From CAYWNA01 sp964459305 (GTDB lineage: Bacteria; Planctomycetota; Planctomycetia; Pirellulales; Pirellulaceae): DNA of 31,075 nt. The notes beneath the pieces are model-generated. The model was not told where the DNA came from, did not search any database, and saw nothing but the letters and a program-made list of their open reading frames with translations. The DNA is taken from positions 1 to 31,075 of the forward strand of contig CAYWNA010000158.1 of NCBI GenBank assembly GCA_964459305.1. The letters run 5' to 3'. A program made the translations under genes and the position numbers. Positions within the stretch are counted from its first letter, which is position 1, and every line of letters begins with the position of its first letter. Shown one piece after another: positions 8,676-17,577 of this stretch.

Positions 8676-9230
8676 CTAGGTGCCGGGCGGCTCGATCCCG
8701 AAGTCACGGATGGTCAATAGCGTCTGCAGCCGGTAGCCCTGTTCGGCAAACGCTTCCGCTCCACCCTCCAGACGGTCGATGATGGCGATCACACCTTGGA
8801 CATCCAGCCCGGCAGCTTTTACCTTTTCGATGGCTTTCAACGAGCTGCCGCCCGTTGTCACCACATCCTCGACAATCACAGCAGTATCACCCCTTTCGAC
8901 CGGGCCTTCCACGTCGCGTCCCTTGCCGTGGGCCTTTGACTCCTTGCGGACGATGAATCCACTCAGACGCTTTCCTCTCTGGCCGGCCAGTGTGATGACC
9001 GCAGCAGTGATCGGATCGGCGCCGATTGCCATCCCGCCAACGGCGTCCGGCAACAAATCCCCCAGCAGTTCCAGAATCCCTTCGCCAACAAGATTCGCAC
9101 CGGCCGAATCCAGGGTCACTTTGCGGCAGTCCAAATAGTAGGACGCCTTTTTCCCGGAGGCCAGCGTGAAATCGCCGAATTCGAGCGCTTTTTCGCGAAC
9201 GAGCGCAATAAGAGCTTGCTTATCGTACAA
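8676..9230 (-). CDS. pyrE: Orotate phosphoribosyltransferase
   Basis: Joins orotate to PRPP to form orotidine 5'-phosphate in pyrimidine synthesis. Seen: the N-terminal FGDFTLASGKKASYYLD segment and the PRPP loop VIVEDVVTTGGSS, followed by the usual C-terminal half. With a TTG start at 9230 the protein is about 185 residues, a normal length; AGGAG lies about 10 bases before it. An in-frame ATG at 9323 would add 31 residues without family character, so I prefer the TTG. Upstream of def on the same strand with 136 bp between, occupied mainly by a palindromic repeat; downstream of the L,D-transpeptidase. Confidence 0.93.
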   Translation of the reverse strand: MYDKQALIALVREKALEFGDFTLASGKKASYYLDCRKVTLDSAGANLVGEGILELLGDLLPDAVGGMAIGADPITAAVITLAGQRGKRLSGFIVRKESKAHGKGRDVEGPVERGDTAVIVEDVVTTGGSSLKAIEKVKAAGLDVQGVIAIIDRLEGGAEAFAEQGYRLQTLLTIRDFGIEPPGT

Positions 9231-9322
9231 CTTCGTACATCTCCTAGTTCTGAGGAAAGGCCCTGAAACAGGACCGGCATTTGCGATTGCAGCCAATTCG
9301 CGATAATCCCCGAGCCAACGCA

Positions 9323-9395
9323 TTTAACCGCAAGCCGTGGGCGTGCGCGAAGGAGAGTGCCGACCAGCCGAGCACGCCTCCGGCTTGCGGTTAAA
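9323..9395. repeat. Palindromic repeat with TTTAACCG ends
   Basis: Perfect 15-bp inverted arms at 9323-9337 and 9381-9395 (TTTAACCGCAAGCCG and its complement) enclose 43 bp. The ends match those of the palindrome at 13848-13905, which suggests a dispersed family. It fills much of the 282-bp gap between the L,D-transpeptidase stop and pyrE; apart from a TTTAACCG-like run I see nothing else there. Confidence 0.75.
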
Positions 9396-9512
9396 CGCGG
9401 TTCCCGCTCCTAAGCACTGTGGCAGAATCACGTTCTACCACGAGCCGGGGAAGCGCGAAAGAGGGTGGGACAACTCGGCCCGATCAGGCGACGCGGGATC
9501 GGCAGATAGGGG

Positions 9513-10751
9513 CTATCGAATCGTGACCCTTGATCCGATCGACAAAATGCCGTAGAGGTCCCCTGCCTCTGCCGTTCTCAGACTGACACACCCCAGACCG
9601 CCGTGCGATGGAAGCGAGTCCGGGCTGGCATGAAGGCACACGTCACCACCCAGGTCGATCCACCAGGGGCCGTATGGATTATCGGGTGCGTTCGGAGGAA
9701 TCGTCGTACCGTCCGGCGCGAAGTACTCCCGGCCGTGTTGCTTGGCAAGCACCTCGTATTCTGCTGGATCGGGCTTCGGATCGTTGCCGACGCTGATGGA
9801 AAAACGACCTGCATAGTACTTGTTCAGGAACAGCACGAGTTCATTCTTCCGCGAATCGACTTCGGCTCGGAACGGTCCGCGAACGATCTTCAATTGCGTT
9901 CCCGGTTCAAGCGAATCCGGATTCACAACCCCATTGATCTTCTGAAGCAAAGTCGCCGGAACCTGGTAATGATCGGCAACGCTTTGAAGCGTATCCCCAG
10001 GCCGGGCTTCGTACGGCGGTTCGAGAACGTGTTCGGTGGAATAGATCACCTTGCCCGCGAGCGGATCCAGCAGGTCGATGAGGCGAGCGCGCTCTTCGCC
10101 GGTCAAATCGGAATCGTTGTAGAAGACGGATAATGTGAATAGCGCATCCGCCCATTGGCCCTTTTCGAGTTGCCCAACCGCGGAGTTCCATGCGTTGTCG
10201 AACGTCCGGACAGACCGGATCTCGGCGTCGTCTGTAATGCTGGCCGCCGAGGACTTGAGGTAACTGGAATTCCTTTGCTCGGCCCCGGAATCGGCAGTCG
10301 AAGCTGTGTCCGGGATGAGTGCCGCGGGATCGGACCGATCGGCTACGACCGTGGCTGCTGCGAGTTGCGTTTCGGTTCCTTCGTCGGGAATCGGGCTCAG
10401 CCCGGGCGGCAACCCCACGCGAGAGTCCGACCCGTACGGCTGCACAGCGCCCTGCACGGGAGAATCGGTGGCATCCGTGACAAGACTCTGGGGAATGTCG
10501 TGAGAGCCGAACGACGAATTCCCATCTGTCACCGTCTGCGAGCCAGGGGCCTGTTGGCCGCCGAAAGTAGCAGACTGCGGTCCATCGAATTCACTGGGCA
10601 CACCGAATTCGACTTTCGGCGGTCCTGCATTCTCATTCTCCCACGCCACTTCCGGCGGAGGCGTCAGTTCAGGCTTATTCAACACCACATAGACACCGTA
10701 CAAGACGGCCAACAGTAGCAGGACCACAAAGGCGGTTTTGATCGTTTCCAC
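9513..10751 (-). CDS. Membrane-anchored LysM and L,D-transpeptidase (YkuD) protein
   Basis: A 412-residue envelope enzyme likely to make or edit peptidoglycan cross-links. A membrane helix at about 6-24 (VVLLLLAVLYGVYVVL) is followed by a long low-complexity Pro/Ser/Asp/Gly linker to about 180, a helical segment, a LysM peptidoglycan-binding domain at 248-290 (ARPGDTLQSVADHYQV), and a YkuD domain at about 294-412. The catalytic signature is intact: His374, then SHGGLGCVSL with His383 and the nucleophile Cys388. The start is a GTG at 10751 with a strong GGGAGGA site 5 bases away. First gene of a likely ldt-pyrE-def run; divergent from the U32 gene. Planctomycetes were once thought to lack peptidoglycan, so it bears on that question. 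Confidence 0.92.
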   Translation of the reverse strand: METIKTAFVVLLLLAVLYGVYVVLNKPELTPPPEVAWENENAGPPKVEFGVPSEFDGPQSATFGGQQAPGSQTVTDGNSSFGSHDIPQSLVTDATDSPVQGAVQPYGSDSRVGLPPGLSPIPDEGTETQLAAATVVADRSDPAALIPDTASTADSGAEQRNSSYLKSSAASITDDAEIRSVRTFDNAWNSAVGQLEKGQWADALFTLSVFYNDSDLTGEERARLIDLLDPLAGKVIYSTEHVLEPPYEARPGDTLQSVADHYQVPATLLQKINGVVNPDSLEPGTQLKIVRGPFRAEVDSRKNELVLFLNKYYAGRFSISVGNDPKPDPAEYEVLAKQHGREYFAPDGTTIPPNAPDNPYGPWWIDLGGDVCLHASPDSLPSHGGLGCVSLRTAEAGDLYGILSIGSRVTIR

Positions 10752-10957
10752 TTTCGTCCTCCCAGACGAGAACTGTCTTCTCCGGCTCCTGCCGGGCTTC
10801 CATGAGATATCCGCGCGCGGATGTTAATCAATGGCCAAAATCTACGCCAGAGCAAGATGTGAGAAATCTGTGCTAGCATTCAGGCATTCACACTAATCCC
10901 AATCCACGAGATTATTCGTCAGCGACCTCGGGATACCATGCTGTTGGCGATCCCATC

Positions 10958-13159
10958 GTGCCGCGAATGTCAAACGGGACCTCGACAAATCGGACCGCCC
11001 GAAGTAAGAACACAGATATGACGAGCAAGAAAGCCAGTCCGCTCGATGATCCCGACCCCACGACCGGCAGTATTGCGCAGCCCGCAGAAGCCTTGGAGTT
11101 GCTAGCTCCTGCGGGCGATCCCGCATCGCTGCGGTCCGCGATCGACGCCGGGGCGGACTCGGTGTATTTTGGTCTCACGGCGCTCAACGCGCGGCGTCGC
11201 GCCCGCAACTTCACCGAAGACGAATTGGGCCAAACCGTCCAGGACGTGCATGCCGGCGGTGCCCGAGCGTATCTGACGCTGAACATAGACCTGGCCGAGC
11301 GTGAGTTGGATCAAGCCGCTCGCGTGCTGGAGTTGGCTCGACGTGCCGGCGTCGACGCCGTTCTGGTACGCGATCCGGCACTGCTCGTTCTGCGCGAACA
11401 GTATCCAGAACTGGAATTCCATTTCAGCACGCAAACGTGCGTGACAAACAGTGCTGATGTAACAGCCGCCCGCGTGTTGGGGGCGGCCCGAGTGGTGCTA
11501 GCTCGCGAGTTGACGCTGTCAGAAATCACGGCGGCCAGCGCCGTGTCGGGCATCGAGACGGAGGTATTCGCCCAGGGGGCCCTGTGTTTTTCGGTATCAG
11601 GCAGATGTTTAATGTCGAGCTGGGTCGGCGGCCGAAGCGGCAATCGCGGTGCCTGCACCAGTCCGTGCCGTGTGCCCTGGTCGGTCGACGGCGAAGCGGC
11701 CGGCACTCCGCTTTCGATGCACGATTTGGCAACTGTCGATCGCCTTGATGAGCTTGGCCAAGCCGGGGTCGTAGCGTTGAAGATCGAAGGTCGCATGAAG
11801 AACGCGGCGTGGGTCCGCGAGGCCGTCTCCGTGTATCGACGGGCCATCTCCGGTGAAGCGCCGGCCGTTCTCTCCGAGGAAATCCAAAAACTGGGCGACT
11901 ACACCGGGCGCCAGATGACCGGCGCCTACCTGGATGGCCAGCGCGACGCGCTCACCGGCGAGGCAGGTCGACGGCGCGCTTCGGGTGGACCGCCAGATGA
12001 AGAGGCGGGAGTATCCGCCGCCAGCGATTCGGCTGCGGACAACCCAGCCGACTCGTCGACTTACGCTCTTGACATGACGGTCGATTCGCGAGGTATTCAG
12101 TGTCGTTGCGAGTGCGGCGAGTTCGTCGACACCTGGTCCATCCCGAAGACCGTCGTCCGTCGCCCAAAGAAAGCGGTGCCGATTGAGGCGTTCTTCGTGC
12201 GGCTCGCCGAACAGCCGCTCGCTGGCTGCCGGCCGAACCGCACCACGACCAGTGACCCACGATTCCTTCTCGTCCCCCGTGCGGTCAACGGGCTAATGAG
12301 CCGTATCTCCAAAGCAATCCAGCGCAGCCAGAAGAAACGCAGCCACAAGGTAGACGTCGAACTGCCCGAGCCGGTCCTCGCCATCTTGGAAAACCGTCCT
12401 GGCTGCCCGTCCAACCGCACATGCCTTGGCGACGAGCCCGATCGCGTGCGCCTGGATGCTGATGCGGTAGCATCATTCCTTACGAGCGTGCAACCCGGTG
12501 GCGTGATTGTCGAGGGCCTGACAACGGACAGTCTGAAACAAATCCGTTCGGCTTGCGGGCGAATACCATTGATCGCGGCTTTGCCACCGGTTTTTTTCGA
12601 AGCGGAAATACCCAACTTGAAAGAGCTTCTGATCGCATGCCGGCGATCCAATGTAACGGTCGAAGTCAACAGTTGGGGCGGGTGGCATCTTGCACGCAAG
12701 GCACGCGTCCGCATGGAAAGCGGCCCAGGCCTCTCGGTGCTGAACTTTTTGGCGGCTCGCATGTTAGGCAAGTTGGGCATGCGAGCCGTCACGCTGTCGC
12801 CAGAAGCCGACCGGCGCAAGCTGGAAGACGTGGCCGCAAGCTGCCCGGTGCCATGTTCGCTGGTGGTCTTTGGGCGACCACCGCTAATGATCACCCGAGT
12901 CGAAATGCCGGAGGACTACCCGGGCAAGACACTCACCGACCGGCGCGATACTCGCGTCACCGTTCGCCGCGAAGGCGGACTGTGGGTCGTCCGCCCCGTC
13001 CATCCATTCGACCTGCGGGACATCCAAAGCGAACACCTCCGCGTGAAGCACTTGATCGTCGACCTGGTAGGCTCGCCAAACCCACAGCGCGACTGGCACC
13101 AGCGCCCGCCACGCCGCAAGGAGCCGTTCCGCTTCAACTACGACCGCAAGCTGCACTGA
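10958..13159 (+). CDS. U32 family (peptidase U32 / RlhA-like) protein
   Basis: A 733-residue protein of the U32 family. The N-terminal barrel begins LELLAPAGDPASLRSAIDAG and the family signature is clear: ALCFSVSGRC followed by GGRSGNRGACTSPCR, with four conserved cysteines starting near residue 210. Length and the extended C-terminal half resemble E. coli RlhA (YdcP), which takes part in hydroxylation of 23S rRNA C2501; collagenase-like peptidase activity was the older label. RNA modification is the more likely role. A His often seen before the first Cys is Gln here (FAQGALC). The start is uncertain: GTG 10958, ATG 10967 and ATG 11018 are all in frame, none with a strong ribosome site. A low-complexity stretch around residues 325-370 separates the two halves. 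Confidence 0.85.
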   Translation: MPRMSNGTSTNRTARSKNTDMTSKKASPLDDPDPTTGSIAQPAEALELLAPAGDPASLRSAIDAGADSVYFGLTALNARRRARNFTEDELGQTVQDVHAGGARAYLTLNIDLAERELDQAARVLELARRAGVDAVLVRDPALLVLREQYPELEFHFSTQTCVTNSADVTAARVLGAARVVLARELTLSEITAASAVSGIETEVFAQGALCFSVSGRCLMSSWVGGRSGNRGACTSPCRVPWSVDGEAAGTPLSMHDLATVDRLDELGQAGVVALKIEGRMKNAAWVREAVSVYRRAISGEAPAVLSEEIQKLGDYTGRQMTGAYLDGQRDALTGEAGRRRASGGPPDEEAGVSAASDSAADNPADSSTYALDMTVDSRGIQCRCECGEFVDTWSIPKTVVRRPKKAVPIEAFFVRLAEQPLAGCRPNRTTTSDPRFLLVPRAVNGLMSRISKAIQRSQKKRSHKVDVELPEPVLAILENRPGCPSNRTCLGDEPDRVRLDADAVASFLTSVQPGGVIVEGLTTDSLKQIRSACGRIPLIAALPPVFFEAEIPNLKELLIACRRSNVTVEVNSWGGWHLARKARVRMESGPGLSVLNFLAARMLGKLGMRAVTLSPEADRRKLEDVAASCPVPCSLVVFGRPPLMITRVEMPEDYPGKTLTDRRDTRVTVRREGGLWVVRPVHPFDLRDIQSEHLRVKHLIVDLVGSPNPQRDWHQRPPRRKEPFRFNYDRKLH

Positions 13160-13274
13160 CCACCCAGCTAATCTTACCTTGGTGATCATGCAGACGCAGG
13201 ACGTCCACGAGCAAGTCGCAGATTTGCTCGACAGAATGCGTCAGGCTGACTGACCGTAGACAGAGGTCTTTGTG

Positions 13275-13739
13275 ATGAGAACTGGCAAATATGCCATCGC
13301 CGCCATCATGTGTTTCTTTGGCGTTGTTGCGTGTGCCTCGGAAGCCAAGTTCACCAAACGCGGACCGCTTGATAAACATGCATCGCATGTACAGGCCGTT
13401 CTCGACACGCTCGACTTGGACGATCCGCAGAAGGAAAAGCTGGCAAAGATCGTTTGCCAAGGTCACGCCCCTTGGCGAACTTGGTTCGAAAAGAACCACG
13501 AGAAGGTGGACGCACACACCAAGGCAGTTCAGGACGCAAAAGCATCCGGTGATAAGGAACGGCTGAAGAGAGTCAAGCAGGAGAAGAAAGTCTTCATGCA
13601 CACCGCGCCGTCGCTGTTGCGATATCCTAAAACGGTCCGAGAAGCGCTCACCGAAGAGCAGCGTCGACTGTTCGACGAACGCTTGATGCAAGTGAAACGC
13701 GATCTCCACCGGCCGGCCAAGAAAACGGCTAAACAGTGA
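13275..13739 (+). CDS. Small secreted helical protein, possible lipoprotein
   Basis: A 154-residue protein of unknown function. It opens with a signal sequence (KYAIAAIMCFFGVVAC), and VVAC fits a lipobox with Cys20 as the modified residue. The rest is charged and helical: DLDDPQKEKLAKI and LTEEQRRLFDERLMQV resemble the paired 'L-x-x-x-Q' helices of periplasmic Spy/CpxP-like proteins, but the match is weak. The C-terminus is Lys-rich. AGAGG precedes the ATG at 13275; a GTG one codon earlier is equally open. It follows the U32 gene by 115 bp and is not clearly in an operon. Confidence 0.75.
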   Translation: MRTGKYAIAAIMCFFGVVACASEAKFTKRGPLDKHASHVQAVLDTLDLDDPQKEKLAKIVCQGHAPWRTWFEKNHEKVDAHTKAVQDAKASGDKERLKRVKQEKKVFMHTAPSLLRYPKTVREALTEEQRRLFDERLMQVKRDLHRPAKKTAKQ

Positions 13740-13847
13740 AGGTGGCTGCCCGGTGCGAACTTGGGAACCTTTCTCGATGAACGTGTCGTAGGCTGTTTTC
13801 CCTCGATGCGGGTCGCGTATACTATGGTGCCGCGGGTTTGAAATATC

Positions 13848-13905
13848 CTCGTTTAACCGGAGGGCCAACGGCCCGCGCGGCCCGATGGGCCGGCGGTTAA
13901 ACGAG
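13848..13905. repeat. Palindromic repeat with GTTTAACCG ends
   Basis: Perfect 12-bp inverted arms (CTCGTTTAACCG at 13848-13859 and its complement at 13894-13905) enclose a GC-rich centre that is itself partly palindromic (GGGCCAACGGCCC). Same end sequence as the repeat at 9323-9395. A TATACT-like box lies just upstream near 13818. The 265-bp gap between flanking genes holds little else. Confidence 0.75.
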
Positions 13906-14004
13906 CGATGCGGATACTTCAGAGTGGTTGTGATATGGAGCGTTCCAGTTCGCGCTGTTGCAGCCTGCAATCTATGCAATGCCGATTCCCAATAAGGAGC
14001 CAAG

Positions 14005-14853
14005 ATGAACATCTCAAGACGAAACCTGCTGAAGTTGGGTGCTGGTGCCACTGCCGTGCTGGCAACAGGCGTTGGTTCGATCGCCGCTGCCCCCAAACAA
14101 TCCAGGAAGAAAATTCCCATCGGGTTGCAGCTTTATTCGGTTCGGAAAGCGTGCGCGAAAGACCCGGCAGGGGTCATCGCCGCGGTTGCCGAGATGGGCT
14201 ATGAGGGCGTCGAGTTTGCGGGGTACTACGATCGCAGTGCCGAAGACTTGCGAAAGATACTCGACAAAAACGGCCTGAAATGCTGCGGCACGCACATCCG
14301 TTTGGATACCCTGCAAGGCGATGCGCTGAAGGATACGGTTGAGTTCAATAAGACGTTGGGCAACGAGTTCCTGATTGTGTCCTGGATGCCTCATTCTTAC
14401 CTAGAATCGGTCCAAACGCTCAAGGACACGGCCAAGGTGTACAACGAGTTGGCCGAGAAGGTCAAGGAATTCGGAATGCGCGTCGGCTATCACGCTCATG
14501 GTGGCGACTTCAAGAAGGTCGAAGGCGAGTTCGCCTGGGACATCTTTTTCGAGAACACAAGCGACACGGTTGTCATGCAGTTGGACATCGGCAATTGCAT
14601 CGAAGGTGGCGGTGATCCGATCGCCACACTGAAACGATTCCCAGGCCGATCGGCCACGATTCACCTAAAGGAATACGGCGGACCGCCCGAGGCAGTTGTC
14701 GGCGAAGGCGACGTGAACTGGAAAGAGGTGTTCGAGATCTGCGAAACGACCGGTGGCACCGAGTGGTATATCGTCGAGCACGAGCGCGGCGCCGGCGATC
14801 CGGTGGAGAACGTCAAGCGATGTCTCGACAACATGAAGAAGGTGAGCAGATAA
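14005..14853 (+). CDS. Tat-exported TIM-barrel sugar phosphate isomerase/epimerase-like protein
   Basis: A 282-residue protein with a twin-arginine signal (SRRNLLKLGAGATAVL, residues about 4-20, then GSIAAAP), so it folds in the cytoplasm before export. The mature part is an AP-endonuclease-2/xylose-isomerase-like barrel beginning IGLQLYSVRKAC. Probable metal ligands are in YHAHGGDF, QLDIGN, IHLKEYGG and VEHERGAG. The family includes sugar isomerases and epimerases and the 3-keto-sugar processing enzymes; the exact substrate cannot be told. A good AAGGAG site precedes the ATG. It is followed after 187 bp by the ceramidase-like gene on the same strand. Confidence 0.88.
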   Translation: MNISRRNLLKLGAGATAVLATGVGSIAAAPKQSRKKIPIGLQLYSVRKACAKDPAGVIAAVAEMGYEGVEFAGYYDRSAEDLRKILDKNGLKCCGTHIRLDTLQGDALKDTVEFNKTLGNEFLIVSWMPHSYLESVQTLKDTAKVYNELAEKVKEFGMRVGYHAHGGDFKKVEGEFAWDIFFENTSDTVVMQLDIGNCIEGGGDPIATLKRFPGRSATIHLKEYGGPPEAVVGEGDVNWKEVFEICETTGGTEWYIVEHERGAGDPVENVKRCLDNMKKVSR

Positions 14854-14867
14854 GTACTCTTTTTCTA

Positions 14868-14940
14868 GTCCCGAAGGGACGGCCATAATCAAGCCCAGGG
14901 TGGAGCGACGTGAGCCGTGCGAACGTCGCGCAACCCTGGG
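14868..14940. repeat. Composite stem-loop repeat after the isomerase gene
   Basis: GTCCCGAAGGGAC (14868-14880) is a short hairpin. It is followed by a nested one at 14894-14940: CCCAGGGT pairs with ACCCTGGG, and inside it GCGACGT pairs with ACGTCGC, leaving a loop of about 11 bases. It looks like a dispersed REP-like element and may also protect or end the upstream transcript; no U-run follows, so it is not a standard terminator. Confidence 0.6.
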
Positions 14941-15040
14941 ATACGAAGATGATTCAAACGGAACCCCACGGGGGTGGCCTTAAGAAGACAAATCCGCTGC
15001 ATGACCGAACAGACCCAGGTTTCCTGCAAGGAAAGGGAAA

Positions 15041-16546
15041 ATGATGCCCGCAAACCAACCATCGTATCGGCTAATCAGCCCTGTGCTGTTGGCCTTCGGT
15101 CTAACTTCGATTTCTGCGCCGGACTCAAACGCATGGGCGGCGGAGGCCGTGCCGGTCGGCGTGGCCAAGGTCGACATCACACCTGAATGCCCGGTGCGAA
15201 TGTACGGCTATGCCTCCCGGAAAACTGAATCCGAGGGTATCGCGGGGCGTTTGGCGGCCAAAGCACTGGCCATCGGCGACAACAATGGTGACGGACCGGC
15301 CGTGTTGTTGACCGTCGACTGCGGCGCCGTGCCGGTGGACATTCGCGAACAAGTTTTTCAGCGCGTTCAAGCAAACTTCCCTCTCAAGCCAGAGCGATTC
15401 ATGCTCTGTAACTCCCACAATCATTCGGGGCCCAACCTGAAAGGCATAGCGTCGATGACGGGCGAGGAGCACGAGCATTTGGCCAGCTACGCGCAGGAGT
15501 TGACCGACCGATTGGAACAGGTCGTCTGTGAAGCGCTGAACTCGCGTAAACCGGGCCGGCTTGATTGGACGCAAGGCACCGTTGGCTTCGCGGCCAATCG
15601 GCGTGTCCTCAAGGACGGCAAGTGGTCCGGCTTCGGCGCGATCCTCGACGCTCCGGCCGATCACAGTCTGCCGCTTTTGCGAGTCACCGACGCGGACGGA
15701 GAGCTCTTGGCCGTGGCGGTCAACTATGCCTGCCACTGTACGACGTTGCGCGGGAATTTTAAAGAGATCCACGGTGATTGGGCCGCGTGCGCACAGCAAT
15801 TCATCGAAGCCGACCATCCCGGTGCCGTGGCGATGATCACGATCGGGTGCGGTGCGGACTCCGATCCCTATCCGCACGGCACGGTCGAGTTGTGCGAGCA
15901 GCATGGCCGGGCCGTGGCCGACGAGGTCAAACGGTTGCTCAAGGGGCCGTTCACGCCAATCGAGCCGAAGCTGACCGCGCGGCTGATGCCGCTCGACGTG
16001 CCCTACTCCGAGCCTCCTCCCATCGACGAACTCAGAGAGTTCGCCAAGAAGTCCTATCCCGCCCAACGTTTGCTGAAACTACTGGAGGAAGGAAAAGAAC
16101 CGCCAAAATCAAAATCCTACCATGTAGCGACGTGGTCGTTTGGCGATGATCTCGCGATGGTATTTCTGTCGGACGAAGTGGTGGTTGATTACGCACTGCG
16201 AATGAAACGCGAGTTCGACGGTAGCCGGCTGTGGATCTCGGCATACACAAACGACGTGTCGACCTACATCGTGTCGGAACGACTGCTGGGCGATGGCGGC
16301 TATGAGGCGCGCAACTCGCTGAGCGCGAAGGTCTCCTACGGCCGATCCGATCAGCTAAAGCCGCCGATGGAAGACCGCATCGTCAATCGCGTCGCCGAAC
16401 TGCTACCGGAGAGCTTTCGATCACGAAGCGAGATTCCGCCGCTGGACGAGCGGGCGGAGTGGTTTCTGGACAGCCGCTTTGGGATGTTCATTCACTGGGC
16501 GTGTACTCGATCATCGGCAAGGGCGAATGGGTCCAGCACACAGTAA
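15041..16546 (+). CDS. Secreted neutral ceramidase-like protein, C-terminus fused to a fucosidase fragment
   Basis: A 501-residue protein. Residues 1-35 look like a signal peptide. The body matches the N-terminal domain of neutral/alkaline ceramidases: PVGVAKVDITPECPVRMYGY at the start, the zinc-binding CNSHNHSGPN, then NYACHCTTL and MITIGCGADSDPYP. Family members hydrolyse N-acyl bonds; in planctomycetes the true substrate is usually unknown. Family homology ends near VAELLPESFRSR; the last 30 or so residues, from about 16442, are instead the start of a GH29 alpha-L-fucosidase (ERAEWFLDSRFGMFIHW) followed by a frameshifted tail. The normal stop was therefore lost in a rearrangement, or the two were once a genuine fusion. 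GGAAAGGGAAA precedes the ATG. Confidence 0.85.
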   Translation: MMPANQPSYRLISPVLLAFGLTSISAPDSNAWAAEAVPVGVAKVDITPECPVRMYGYASRKTESEGIAGRLAAKALAIGDNNGDGPAVLLTVDCGAVPVDIREQVFQRVQANFPLKPERFMLCNSHNHSGPNLKGIASMTGEEHEHLASYAQELTDRLEQVVCEALNSRKPGRLDWTQGTVGFAANRRVLKDGKWSGFGAILDAPADHSLPLLRVTDADGELLAVAVNYACHCTTLRGNFKEIHGDWAACAQQFIEADHPGAVAMITIGCGADSDPYPHGTVELCEQHGRAVADEVKRLLKGPFTPIEPKLTARLMPLDVPYSEPPPIDELREFAKKSYPAQRLLKLLEEGKEPPKSKSYHVATWSFGDDLAMVFLSDEVVVDYALRMKREFDGSRLWISAYTNDVSTYIVSERLLGDGGYEARNSLSAKVSYGRSDQLKPPMEDRIVNRVAELLPESFRSRSEIPPLDERAEWFLDSRFGMFIHWACTRSSARANGSSTQ

Positions 16547-17492
16547 AATGACCACCGGCCACGGTTCGTTTGCGCCGACCGCGTGGTGGGGCTACGATCA
16601 CCACGAGACCGTCTTCAAGCCCACAGAAGAACTGTCACAGAAACTGATCGACATCGTCAGTAAGGGCGGCAACTTTCTGTTGAACGTTGGCCCGGAGCCT
16701 ACGGGCAAGATCCGACCGGAAGAAACCGAACGCCTGCTGGGCGTTGGACGGTGGATGGATCGTTACAGCGATGCGATCTACGGCACGACGGCCAGTCCGT
16801 TTCGCTTGCTGCCGTTCTTCGGCCGCGTCACGGGCAAGGGCAACACGCTGTACGTCCACGTCTTCGATTGGCCCGAAGATGAGCGACTGCTGTTGCCGGG
16901 TCTGAAGAGCAAAGTGAAACGAGCGTATGTGATGGGCAAGCCGGATGTGGGCCTCGATTCCGAACGCGAGCCGGGCACGAGTGACGTCGTGCTGCATTTG
17001 CCCGACAAAGCGGCCGATCCGTTGGCCAGCGTCTTGGTGCTTGAGTTCGATGGTCCGATAGAAGCCGAACCGGTGCAAATTGCACCTGACGACGACGGCA
17101 TCATCAACCTGCCGGCCCATTACGCCGAAATCCAAGCCCACCACGGCCAACGAGCCAAACCAGTTTCGGAAGGAGGCCGGACTTACATCGGCAACTGGTC
17201 CAACCCGAACGACGTCGTTGTATGGCAATTCACTTTGCCCTCGGCCGGTACGTACACGGTTCAGATCGAGGCACGCAAAGCATCGGACGATGCACTTGGG
17301 CAGCAGGTGGAAGTCGGCGTCGGCGATCAAAAGGCAGTGGGCAAAATCGAGGCGAATGACGTGAAAATGGATGGCCAACTGAAGCTGCAGACCGGCGAGC
17401 AGAGCATTTCGGTCAAGCTACCGAACGCAAAGCGAACGGGCCCGCCGGTGCTCGATTTGTTTGGGCTCAATCTTGTGCCGGTTCAACCGTGA
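16442..17492 (+). pseudogene. Broken GH29 alpha-L-fucosidase with C-terminal carbohydrate-binding-like domain
   Basis: Pieces of one gene lie in three frames. 16442-16500 encodes ERAEWFLDSRFGMFIHW in the frame of the ceramidase-like gene. From 16501 the next frame continues VYSIIGKGEWVQHT, as expected if one G was lost from a GGGG run. From about 16548 a third frame resumes far downstream in the family with SFAPTAWWGYDHHE, GGNFLLNVGPEPTGKI and a beta-sandwich. Most of the catalytic barrel, including the region of the nucleophile Asp, is missing. The ATG at 16548 could start a protein of about 314 residues to 17492, but without the active site. The last 130 residues (from DDGIINLPAHYAEIQ) resemble a CBM6/35-type module. 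Confidence 0.8.
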
Positions 17493-17577
17493 AGTAGATT
17501 ACTCCTGCCGAATTGGCCGCCGAATGGCTTGGTGTCGGCAGACTCGTCGGGTAGGTGGGACTCGGCTGTCACCGTCA

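Noticed and set aside
11952..12260. Open minus-strand frames under the U32 gene
   Set aside because: Shadows of a strong coding frame on the other strand, with no motifs of their own.
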